12,183 nt of DNA from Melioribacteraceae bacterium. GTDB taxonomy: Bacteria > Bacteroidota > Ignavibacteria > Ignavibacteriales > Melioribacteraceae. Positions 1-7,893 of the stretch are shown in pieces. The DNA is taken from the NCBI GenBank assembly GCA_026983755.1, contig JALSTL010000099.1, positions 1 to 12,183 of the forward strand, given 5' to 3'. A model generated the notes under the pieces. That model was not told where the DNA came from, did not search any database, and was given only the letters and a program-made list of their open reading frames with translations. The position numbers were made by a program, and so were the translations under genes. Every line of letters begins with the position of its first letter. Position 1 is the first letter of the stretch.

Positions 1-1
1 A

Positions 2-3000
2 ATTATTTCTACCGATTATAAAACAATAACCGGAAAACTTTTACCAAACCCTACCATTAAAGTGATAGATAAATTACCGGCAAATATATACGCTGAATCT
101 ACCGAATATGGTGATTATAAAAATAAAGAGTTAGTTACTTTCGGTGAATTCGGTTTAATCAGAAATGTAAAGGTTCAAACAATTAATGTTCATCCGCTGC
201 AATTTGATGTAAACAATAAACAATTAAAATTGTACAGTAAAATAATATTTAAAATTTCTTTCAATTCCACAAAAAACTTTGTAAAAATTCAAGATTCGGA
301 TTTCCTTACTAACATAGTTATAAATTCCAAAGCACTAAAAAAATGGGGAGTTGAACAAAAGGTTCTTAAAAAATCTGTTCATAATTCCGTTTTGGCAAAA
401 GGGGATTGGTATAGATTTGATATAAACGAAGAAGGAATTTATAAAATTGATAAATCATATTTATCCAATTTGGGAATTAATGTAAATACAATTGATCCCA
501 GAACAATAAAAATATATAACAATGGCGGATATATTTTACCTTGGGAAATTAGTAACACAAGACCTGAAGATTTAGTTGAAAATGCAATAATTGTTTCAGG
601 CGAAGAAGACGGAAAGTTTAATGATAACGATTATATTTTATTTTACGCAAGAGGAGTTGATTTTTTTGAATACAACAAAACTCAAAGAAAAATAAAAAGG
701 AATAAACATTGGTATTCAAAACATAATTATTATTGGATTACATTTGGCGGAAGTAACGGCAAGAGAATGAAAAAACAAATTAATGAAAAAACTAAAGCTA
801 CATATATTCAAAAAACAACCGTTGCTTTTAAATTTAGAGATGATGATAAAATTAATCTTTTGGGTTCCGGATTGCTTTGCGTGGGTGATAATTTTTCAAG
901 CTCCAAAACCAGTAATGTATATACCAATACATTAAACGAGTTAATTTCCGATAGTACAATTAATTATTCCGTTCATTTTGTAAATAGTTCTCCTTCCCGC
1001 CTTACATTAAACATATTTGAGAATAAATCAAAAATTTATACAACGCAAATTTACGGAATAGGATTCGATGAAAATGCACAATATAAAGCGGGGATTGACA
1101 AATTCTTTAGTACAAAATATAAAGGGACGTTGCCCGATAATAGAAGTCTGTTAAAATTTACTATAGTACCAACTTCCGTTGGAGATAAAGGTTATTTGGA
1201 TTTTTATGAAATAAAATATTATAGGAAACTTACAGCTGTAAATGACGAAATAAAATTTTATTCTTCCGGTAAAAATGCGGTTACTGAATATAAAATAAAT
1301 GGTTTTTCCGGTAGTAATATTTTGCTATTTAATGTATCTGACTTTTCCGATGTTAAGATTGTTGAAAATAAAATTAACGGTGGAGAGATAGATTTCAAAA
1401 CTAATGAAACCGGCAAATACCAAACAAAATACATTGCAATTCATAACACTAAATTTAAAACACCTCCTAAAGGTAAAAAAATTTCCAACTCAAATATCAG
1501 AGGTATTTCCAAAGGCGGAAAATATGTAATAATTACAAATAAAAAATTTCAAGAACAAGCCGAACGTTTATTGAACTATCGGGTCAATGAAGCTAAATTT
1601 AAAATAAGCGGACAATTAATATTTATAGATGAAATATATAATGAATTTTCCGGAGGATTATTAGATCCAACATCAATTAGAGATTTTCTAAAGTATGCAT
1701 TTGATAATTGGGAAATTAAACCGGAATATGTTTTACTGTTTGGTGATGGAGATTATGATTACTATAATCTATTGAAAAAAAATCTGAATTTCGTTCCTAC
1801 ATTTCAAACATTAAAATCGTTAAGCGAATTGGACTCTTTTCCTTACGATGATTTCTATGCACGTATTAGCGGTAATGATAAAAAAGCAGATTTGGCAATC
1901 GGAAGATTAAATGTTACAACTACCGATGAAGCTAAAAGTGTTGTTGATAAAATAATTGAATATGAAACATCATTAAAAAAGGGATTATGGAGAAATACAA
2001 TCACTCTATTAGCTGATGATGGTCTTAAATCCAAAGGAGGAGATGACGGAGCAAGACACACAAGACAATCGGAACAATTATCATTGAATCATATTCCTAA
2101 AAATTTCAGAAGAAATAAAATCTACTTATCAAATTATAGAACAATTAATACAGGTTTAGGACGCAGAAAGCCGGATGTTAACAAAGCCATAATGGATGCA
2201 ATGAATAACGGAACATTAATTTTCAATTTTATAGGACATGGAAATCCGGACGTATGGACGCATGAAAGAGTTTTTCAACGAAGTGTTTCCATTCCGCAGT
2301 TAAAAAATAAAGAATATTTTTTTCTTACGGCAGCTACTTGCGATTTCGGCAGATACGACGATCCTAATTTGCAAAGCGGAACCGAAGAAATGATTTTAAT
2401 GAAAAATGCAGGAATGATTGGTGGGCTTTCTGCGGTTAGACCCGTTTATTCCGAAGCAAATGCAGCACTGAACAATTTATTTTATGATTTCCTACTCGGC
2501 ACAAAAGATTCGCTTGGTTTTCCAGTACCGGTTGGGAATGCTTACTTTCGGTTGAAACAAAATAGAACCCATGTTAATGACGAAAAATATCATCTTTTCG
2601 GTGATCCGTTTTTAAGATTGGATATACCTGAATTACCTGCTAAAATAGATTTTGTAAACGGAAAAAATTTATTTGCACCCGTGCAAATAAAAGCTTTAAG
2701 CAACGTTACTATCAAAGGAAGTGTTTTAAATAGTGATAGTAATAAATATTCATTTAACGGAGAAGGCATTGTAACGGTTTACGATTCCAAAAGAAATATT
2801 CATTTGGACGATATAAACTATAATATGGAAGTGCAAGACGGAGTAATTTTTAGAGGACGCGTATCTATTGCTAACGGAAAATTTGCAACAAGTTTTACAG
2901 TTCCAAAAGATATTTCTTACGAAAATAAAAACGGTAAAATAGTTGTTTACTTTTTTAATGATGATGAAGACGGTGTAGGTTATACAAATAATATTATTGT

Positions 3001-3688
3001 CGGTGGTACGGATACTTCCAATAGCAATGACGGTAAAGGCCCACAAATAGAAATTTTATATGACAATGATAATATGGAAAATTCCTACCTTGTTGGTCCT
3101 AATTTTAATTTACATGTTAAATTATACGACGAAACCGGATTAAATACAACCGGAACCGGTTTAGGCCATAAATTGGAAGCGGTATTAAATAACGATGAAG
3201 ACCATGCCATCGATTTAACAAAATATTTTATCGGAGATCTAAATTCCGGAGGTAAAAAAGGAGAAGTTAATTATAAATTTTCTTCTTTGCCTCAAAACGA
3301 TTACAAATTGAAAATAAAAGCGTGGGATGTTTATAATAACTTTTCATCACAAGAAAGTTTTTTTACTGTTGTTGACGATAACAAACTTGTTGTACGTGAA
3401 GTTTATAATTATCCAAATCCGTTCAGTTCTTATACTTACTTTACTTTTCAGCATAATCTTACAACGGAAATTAATGTTACAATTAAAATTTATACAATAG
3501 CAGGAAGAATGATTAAAGAAATAAAAAGAAATAATATAACGGATAAATTTGTAAAAATTCGTTGGAACGGAAAAGATAAAGATAACGATAGAATTTCTAA
3601 CGGAACTTATTTATATAAACTGAATATAAAAACAGCCGATGGTAAATATAAAGATAATATACTTGGAAAAATTACAGTAATTAGGTAA
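2..3688 (+). CDS. porU: T9SS sortase PorU-like C25 (gingipain-family) cysteine peptidase, 5'-partial
   Basis: PorU is the outer-surface sortase of the type IX secretion system. It removes the C-terminal signal of exported proteins and attaches them to the cell surface. The reading frame is open to the left edge, so the N-terminus with any signal peptide is missing; the GTG at 62 is internal. Numbering residues from that GTG: a gingipain-propeptide-like beta region (about 20-90); a PorU-type N-terminal region (about 115-240); and the C25 domain (about 488-848). The C25 domain has the LFGDGDYDYYN segment (560-570), catalytic His726 in FIGHGNPD and catalytic Cys760 in AATCDFG. The His-Cys spacing of 34 is close to that of gingipains. 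Beta-sandwich-like sequence follows. The end (about 1108-1208, with NYPNPF at 1116-1121) is a type A T9SS C-terminal domain, which PorU of Porphyromonas gingivalis also carries. About 1228 codons are visible, a normal size for the family. porV follows after 55 bases, supporting the assignment. Confidence 0.88.
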   Translation: MISTDYKTITGKLLPNPTIKVIDKLPANIYAESTEYGDYKNKELVTFGEFGLIRNVKVQTINVHPLQFDVNNKQLKLYSKIIFKISFNSTKNFVKIQDSDFLTNIVINSKALKKWGVEQKVLKKSVHNSVLAKGDWYRFDINEEGIYKIDKSYLSNLGINVNTIDPRTIKIYNNGGYILPWEISNTRPEDLVENAIIVSGEEDGKFNDNDYILFYARGVDFFEYNKTQRKIKRNKHWYSKHNYYWITFGGSNGKRMKKQINEKTKATYIQKTTVAFKFRDDDKINLLGSGLLCVGDNFSSSKTSNVYTNTLNELISDSTINYSVHFVNSSPSRLTLNIFENKSKIYTTQIYGIGFDENAQYKAGIDKFFSTKYKGTLPDNRSLLKFTIVPTSVGDKGYLDFYEIKYYRKLTAVNDEIKFYSSGKNAVTEYKINGFSGSNILLFNVSDFSDVKIVENKINGGEIDFKTNETGKYQTKYIAIHNTKFKTPPKGKKISNSNIRGISKGGKYVIITNKKFQEQAERLLNYRVNEAKFKISGQLIFIDEIYNEFSGGLLDPTSIRDFLKYAFDNWEIKPEYVLLFGDGDYDYYNLLKKNLNFVPTFQTLKSLSELDSFPYDDFYARISGNDKKADLAIGRLNVTTTDEAKSVVDKIIEYETSLKKGLWRNTITLLADDGLKSKGGDDGARHTRQSEQLSLNHIPKNFRRNKIYLSNYRTINTGLGRRKPDVNKAIMDAMNNGTLIFNFIGHGNPDVWTHERVFQRSVSIPQLKNKEYFFLTAATCDFGRYDDPNLQSGTEEMILMKNAGMIGGLSAVRPVYSEANAALNNLFYDFLLGTKDSLGFPVPVGNAYFRLKQNRTHVNDEKYHLFGDPFLRLDIPELPAKIDFVNGKNLFAPVQIKALSNVTIKGSVLNSDSNKYSFNGEGIVTVYDSKRNIHLDDINYNMEVQDGVIFRGRVSIANGKFATSFTVPKDISYENKNGKIVVYFFNDDEDGVGYTNNIIVGGTDTSNSNDGKGPQIEILYDNDNMENSYLVGPNFNLHVKLYDETGLNTTGTGLGHKLEAVLNNDEDHAIDLTKYFIGDLNSGGKKGEVNYKFSSLPQNDYKLKIKAWDVYNNFSSQESFFTVVDDNKLVVREVYNYPNPFSSYTYFTFQHNLTTEINVTIKIYTIAGRMIKEIKRNNITDKFVKIRWNGKDKDNDRISNGTYLYKLNIKTADGKYKDNILGKITVIR

Positions 3689-3727
3689 AATTAAAATTAC
3701 TTTGAATAAAAATAATATACATTTATT

Positions 3728-3733
3728 AGGAGG
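3728..3733 (+). promoter_or_regulatory. Shine-Dalgarno site of porV
   Basis: A perfect AGGAGG lies 10 bases before the ATG at 3744. It fixes the porV start and is the only full consensus Shine-Dalgarno site seen before a gene in this window. The other starts have weak purine runs or none, as is common in this phylum. Confidence 0.6.
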
Positions 3734-3743
3734 ATAGTTAGAT

Positions 3744-4910
3744 ATGAAACGATTAATATTTCTGTTTGTTTTGGGAATGCTGATACTAATGAATAACAAT
3801 AAAGTAATGGGGCAAGGTGAAACAGCCGTACCGTTTTTGTTATTGGCACCCGATTCAAGAGCCGGCGGTATTGGAGAATCCGGTGGCGGATTAGCCGATA
3901 ACTCCGCTGCAATTTTTTGGAATCCCGCTGGTATTGCTTTTTTAGACGGAACCGAATTTAGTATTACTCACAGTAATTGGTTACCTCAATTTAATTTGAG
4001 CGATCTTTTTTATGATTATTTGACATACAGACAATACATAGAAGAAATTGGAGGAAGTGTTACTTCCAGCATAACTTACATGAATTTCGGAGAGTTTATA
4101 AGAACCGGAGAAGGTTCGCCCGATCCCATAGGAAAATTCAGATCTTTTGATGCCGCTTTAACATTAGGCTACTCTACAAAACTCCATCCGGATTGGGGCT
4201 TAGGATTGAATTTTAGAATTATTCACAGCCGCCTTTCCGATAAACCTACAGCAGGTGAAATCGGCGAAGGTGTTGCTACATCCGTAAGTTTTGATATTGC
4301 AACTATGTGGCGTCCGGCAGAATTTCACATACCTCTTATTGGAGATTTAAGTAACAGATTTAGCTTGGGCGTTAACGTTAGTAATATTGGCCCGGAAATT
4401 TATTATATCGATCAAGCTCAAGCCGACCCGATACCGACAAACTTTAGGTTAGGCTTAGCGCTTATGCTTATGCAAGATGATTACAATTCACTTATTTGGA
4501 CGGGTGATATGAGTAAATTGTTAGTTGATAGAAAGAAAAATGCCAACGGTAAACGAGATAAATTTTACAAAGCAATATTTACTTCGTGGTTCGATGATGA
4601 TTTTAGAACGGAACTTAGAGATTTGGTTACATCTACCGGTCTTGAATACTGGTACGGAGATGAAGATTTTAAATTTGCACTACGTACGGGATTCTTTTAT
4701 GAAGACCCGAAATTCGGTAATAGAAAATTTGTTACAATTGGTGCGGGTATAAGATACGACATTTACGGATTTGACTTTAGTTACATCACTACCGACGTAT
4801 TCAAAGGTGGTGAAAATCATCCTCTTTCCGATACCTTACGTTTTAGTTTACTTATTGGTTGGGGAGGTAAATCTCATAAATCCCTAAAAGGCTTTCCAAG
4901 AGGAATATAA
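3744..4910 (+). CDS. porV: PorV (LptO) outer-membrane barrel of the type IX secretion system
   Basis: PorV is a FadL-like outer-membrane beta barrel. In characterised systems it collects T9SS substrates through their C-terminal domains at the SprA translocon and delivers them to PorU. The 388-residue product has a signal peptide (hydrophobic residues 4-16, probable cleavage near VMG/QG at 23-24). It then has the family's diagnostic N-terminal block: PFLLLAPDSRAGG at 30-42, followed by LADNSAAIFWNPAG at 50-63. The rest is rich in alternating beta-strand patterns typical of the UPF0164/PorV family, such as LGLNFRIIHSRL, FSLGVNVSNIGPEIYY, FRLGLALML and ITIGAGIRYDIYGFDFSYI-like strands. The last strand (LRFSLLIGWGG) is followed by a polar tail of about 13 residues rather than ending on an aromatic residue. 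The ATG at 3744 has a strong ribosome site. It lies 55 bases after porU and 6 bases before the next gene, so co-transcription is likely. Confidence 0.92.
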   Translation: MKRLIFLFVLGMLILMNNNKVMGQGETAVPFLLLAPDSRAGGIGESGGGLADNSAAIFWNPAGIAFLDGTEFSITHSNWLPQFNLSDLFYDYLTYRQYIEEIGGSVTSSITYMNFGEFIRTGEGSPDPIGKFRSFDAALTLGYSTKLHPDWGLGLNFRIIHSRLSDKPTAGEIGEGVATSVSFDIATMWRPAEFHIPLIGDLSNRFSLGVNVSNIGPEIYYIDQAQADPIPTNFRLGLALMLMQDDYNSLIWTGDMSKLLVDRKKNANGKRDKFYKAIFTSWFDDDFRTELRDLVTSTGLEYWYGDEDFKFALRTGFFYEDPKFGNRKFVTIGAGIRYDIYGFDFSYITTDVFKGGENHPLSDTLRFSLLIGWGGKSHKSLKGFPRGI

Positions 4911-4916
4911 TTTAAT

Positions 4917-7865
4917 ATGCAAAAAGTAAAAATCGGTTTTATTTTATTTTTATTCGGCTTGGGTTCTTTACATGCTAAAGGTTTTACCAACTGTAAAGCT
5001 TTAGATTTTAATAATTTAAGTTCTAATGATGTAAAAACCGTAAAAATTCTTGCCGTTATGGTGGAATTTCAAAAAGATAAATTTGACCTAACACAAGGTA
5101 ACGGAAAATTCGGAACAATCTACACCAAAGATTATGGTAATTCAATTATAGATCCGTTACCTCACGACATTAATTATTTTTCCGATCATTTGAGATTTGC
5201 ACAAAATTATTTTGCAAAAGTTTCCGACAATAAACTTAATATAGAATATTATATTATTCCGAATATTGTTACGGTTTCCAAAGTTATGAAAGAATACTCA
5301 TCAAAAGAAAAAAATAATATGAAACCTCTTGCTGATTTTACCAAAGAAGTATGGAAACAGACAGTAAAGCAAAATAAATCCGTTGACTTCGGAAAGTATA
5401 ATTTGTTTGCTATTTTCCATGCAGGTGTGGGTAAAGATATAAGCACTAATAACCTTTTGGGGGAAGCTAGAGATTTACCTTCGGTTTATTTTAATCTAAA
5501 TTCGTATAAAAAATATTACGGTAGTACATTCAATGGTTTTGTAGCTAACAACGGTGCAACCATTAAAAACACAATGATTTTACCGGAAACGGAATCTCGA
5601 GAAGAACAAGGAATTGGAGGTAGTACTCTTCTGGAATTGTCTATTAATGGTTTGTTGGTTTCAAGCATAGCAAGTCATCTCGGTTTACCGGATTTGTTTA
5701 ATTCCGAAAATGGGAAAAGTGCTATCGGACGCTTTGGACTAATGGACGGACAATCTCTGTTTGCTTACAAAGGATTGTTTCCTCCCGAACCTTCCGCCTG
5801 GGAAAAAATATTTCTCGGTTGGGAAACACCTCTTGTTGTTAATTCAACAAAAAAAAATATAAAAGTTTTTGCTAAACAAGTTGCACAAAATACTGATGCG
5901 CGGATAATCAAAATTCCAATTAATTCATCCGAATATTATTTGGTTGAAAACCGACAACGTGATGCAAACAAAGACGGAATTAAAATTACTTACAAAGTAG
6001 CCGGCGTTATTAAATCTTTATCTTTGCCAAAAGATACCTTAAACTTTAACAATGAAAATGTTGATACGCTTAATGGTGTTGTAGTTGACGTTGACGAATT
6101 CGATTGGGCTTTGCCCGGAAACGGAATACTTATTTGGCACATCGATCAAAAAGTAATTGACGAAAAAATTGCAGTTAATAAAATTAATACCGATAAATAC
6201 AGAAGAGGAGTTTATTTGGAAGAAGCCGATGGTGTTCAGGATATTGGTGAGGAATTTAAAACCATATTCGGTACAACCGTAATTGCCGAAGGTAATAAAT
6301 TTGATTTTTGGTTTAAAAAAAATCCTTCCGAACTTTATAAAAATAAATTTGATGCTACAACCAAACCAAATACGAACACAAACGACGGAGCGAATAGTTT
6401 ACTTGCATTTTCAAATTTTTCGGAAATTTCCAATATAATGACGTTCGATTTAAAAATTGGCAATGAAAAACTTAAACTGCTCGGTTCAAATAAACTGAAT
6501 TTAACCTCTAAAATTACCGATATAAAACATACTAATAACAATTCCGAATTTTGGATTCTATCAAATTCAAATCTTTATAAAATTGATTCTTCAAATGCTA
6601 TTGCCTCAAGCAGTCAAAATTTTGCCGATAGTAATTTTCTACTAATTGAAGAAAATAACAAAAAATATTTATTTGGTGTTAAAGGAAGATATTTAAATTC
6701 TTTAGGAATAGGACCGGTTGATTTGGGTAAATATAGTAATGCTCCTATTGTGTATAAAAAAAATGGAAATAATATTAAATTATATATCGGTTTGTACGAC
6801 GGAACAATAGCAATTTATTCGTTTAATTTAACTACGGCAGAAAAACCGGTTTTGGAAGAAACAATCGATATGCAAAATCCGATGATATCTCAAATAATAC
6901 TTTCCGATAATAAACTTTATGCTATATCAAACAAAATAATTTCAAACCGAACAAAATCTATTAAGTTTGAAAATGAAATAAAAAAAGTTATACTTACCAA
7001 CAATAAAAACGGTAACGATTTATTTGTGGTGCTTACAAATAAAAATAATTTTTATATCATAAAAGATTTTTCCATACTATATCGGTTTAAAGTTCAAACC
7101 CGCGTTAAACTAAATAATTTTTCACTTGCCGATATAAAACAAGACGGTGAAAATTATATTCTTTTCAATCTTGGTAATAAATTAAATGCGGTAAATATTA
7201 AAGGTTATATGGCAGAACATTTTCCTGTAGAACAAAACGATGTTTCGGAATTTTTATCTTATCCGATGATTGCCGATATTGATAATGATGATAATCCCGA
7301 TATAATTTCTACCACCGAAAACGGTTTGATATTTGCATATTCCGGGTTGGACGCAAGCTTATTGCAAGGTTTTCCTATTTCAATCGGTAGCGGTTTTAAC
7401 GGTGCTCAAACAATAATTAAAAGAGAAAATGATTTATTGTTTACAAGCCTAACCGATGATAATACATTTTTTACATGGAGTATAAAATCCAACGGTAAAG
7501 TTGTTTGGGGAAACGAATTTGGGAATAACCGTAATAATGCTTATGTAAAAGGTTCAACGAAAAAAAATATCATAACAAATTTTTTTCCGAAAGAGAAAAC
7601 ATATAATTGGCCTAACCCGGTATATGGTAACCAAACTTTTATAAGAACTTACGTTGCGGAAAATTCCAAAATAACAATTCGTATTTTCGATTTGTCTGGC
7701 GACTTGGTTGATAAACTTGAGTATAATGCAACTGGTGGTCTGGATAACGAAATAGCTTGGGATGTTAGTAATGTTCAAAGCGGAGCTTACTTTGCTAAAA
7801 TTGAAGTTAAAGCTAATTCCGGTAAAACAGATAACAAAATAATTAAAATTGCAATAGTAAAATAA
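4917..7865 (+). CDS. Secreted M6 metalloprotease-like protein with T9SS C-terminal sorting domain; zinc motif absent
   Basis: The protein has 982 residues. A signal peptide (hydrophobic 6-16, cleavage near LHA/K at 20-21) precedes an M6 (immune inhibitor A-like) peptidase region to about residue 460. M6 hallmarks seen are HLGLPDLFN at 254-262, FGLMDGQ, AWEKIFLGWETP, YYLVENRQ near 340-347, LPGNGILIWHID ending at 410, and YLEEADGVQD. The catalytic HEXXH that should directly precede LGLPDL is SSIAS at 249-253, so both histidine ligands and the glutamate are lost; the enzyme is probably inactive. About 45 residues are inserted after ENRQ, starting with an EF-hand-like DANKDG at 349-354. Residues about 500-885 are beta-rich with propeller-like character and hold an FG-GAP-like DIDNDDNPD (787-795). 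A type A T9SS domain (WPNP at 898-901) ends the chain. It starts 6 bases after porV behind a weak AGAGGA. Likely role: surface or secreted binding protein; function unknown. Confidence 0.85.
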   Translation: MQKVKIGFILFLFGLGSLHAKGFTNCKALDFNNLSSNDVKTVKILAVMVEFQKDKFDLTQGNGKFGTIYTKDYGNSIIDPLPHDINYFSDHLRFAQNYFAKVSDNKLNIEYYIIPNIVTVSKVMKEYSSKEKNNMKPLADFTKEVWKQTVKQNKSVDFGKYNLFAIFHAGVGKDISTNNLLGEARDLPSVYFNLNSYKKYYGSTFNGFVANNGATIKNTMILPETESREEQGIGGSTLLELSINGLLVSSIASHLGLPDLFNSENGKSAIGRFGLMDGQSLFAYKGLFPPEPSAWEKIFLGWETPLVVNSTKKNIKVFAKQVAQNTDARIIKIPINSSEYYLVENRQRDANKDGIKITYKVAGVIKSLSLPKDTLNFNNENVDTLNGVVVDVDEFDWALPGNGILIWHIDQKVIDEKIAVNKINTDKYRRGVYLEEADGVQDIGEEFKTIFGTTVIAEGNKFDFWFKKNPSELYKNKFDATTKPNTNTNDGANSLLAFSNFSEISNIMTFDLKIGNEKLKLLGSNKLNLTSKITDIKHTNNNSEFWILSNSNLYKIDSSNAIASSSQNFADSNFLLIEENNKKYLFGVKGRYLNSLGIGPVDLGKYSNAPIVYKKNGNNIKLYIGLYDGTIAIYSFNLTTAEKPVLEETIDMQNPMISQIILSDNKLYAISNKIISNRTKSIKFENEIKKVILTNNKNGNDLFVVLTNKNNFYIIKDFSILYRFKVQTRVKLNNFSLADIKQDGENYILFNLGNKLNAVNIKGYMAEHFPVEQNDVSEFLSYPMIADIDNDDNPDIISTTENGLIFAYSGLDASLLQGFPISIGSGFNGAQTIIKRENDLLFTSLTDDNTFFTWSIKSNGKVVWGNEFGNNRNNAYVKGSTKKNIITNFFPKEKTYNWPNPVYGNQTFIRTYVAENSKITIRIFDLSGDLVDKLEYNATGGLDNEIAWDVSNVQSGAYFAKIEVKANSGKTDNKIIKIAIVK

Positions 7866-7893
7866 TATCACCGAAAAAATTCTTGTTTCTTTT

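Noticed and set aside
62..64. GTG at 62 as the start of the porU-like gene
   Set aside because: The frame is open from base 2 and the upstream codons read as ordinary protein. No signal peptide or ribosome site is at the GTG, so the gene begins outside the window.
2..3688. Possibility that the first gene is a gingipain-type secreted protease rather than PorU
   Set aside because: The PorU-type N-terminal region before the C25 domain, the size and the adjacent porV favour the sortase. A secreted gingipain would have a shorter N-terminal region.
3697..3704. TTACTTTG as a promoter -7 box for porV
   Set aside because: It matches TANNTTTG at only 7 of 8 informative or free positions, lacking the key A. 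No -33 element lies at the right spacing, and the short gap fits co-transcription with porU.
4525..4752. Small + strand ORF inside porV
   Set aside because: It is a shifted-frame shadow of a strongly conserved porV region, with no ribosome site or recognisable protein pattern.
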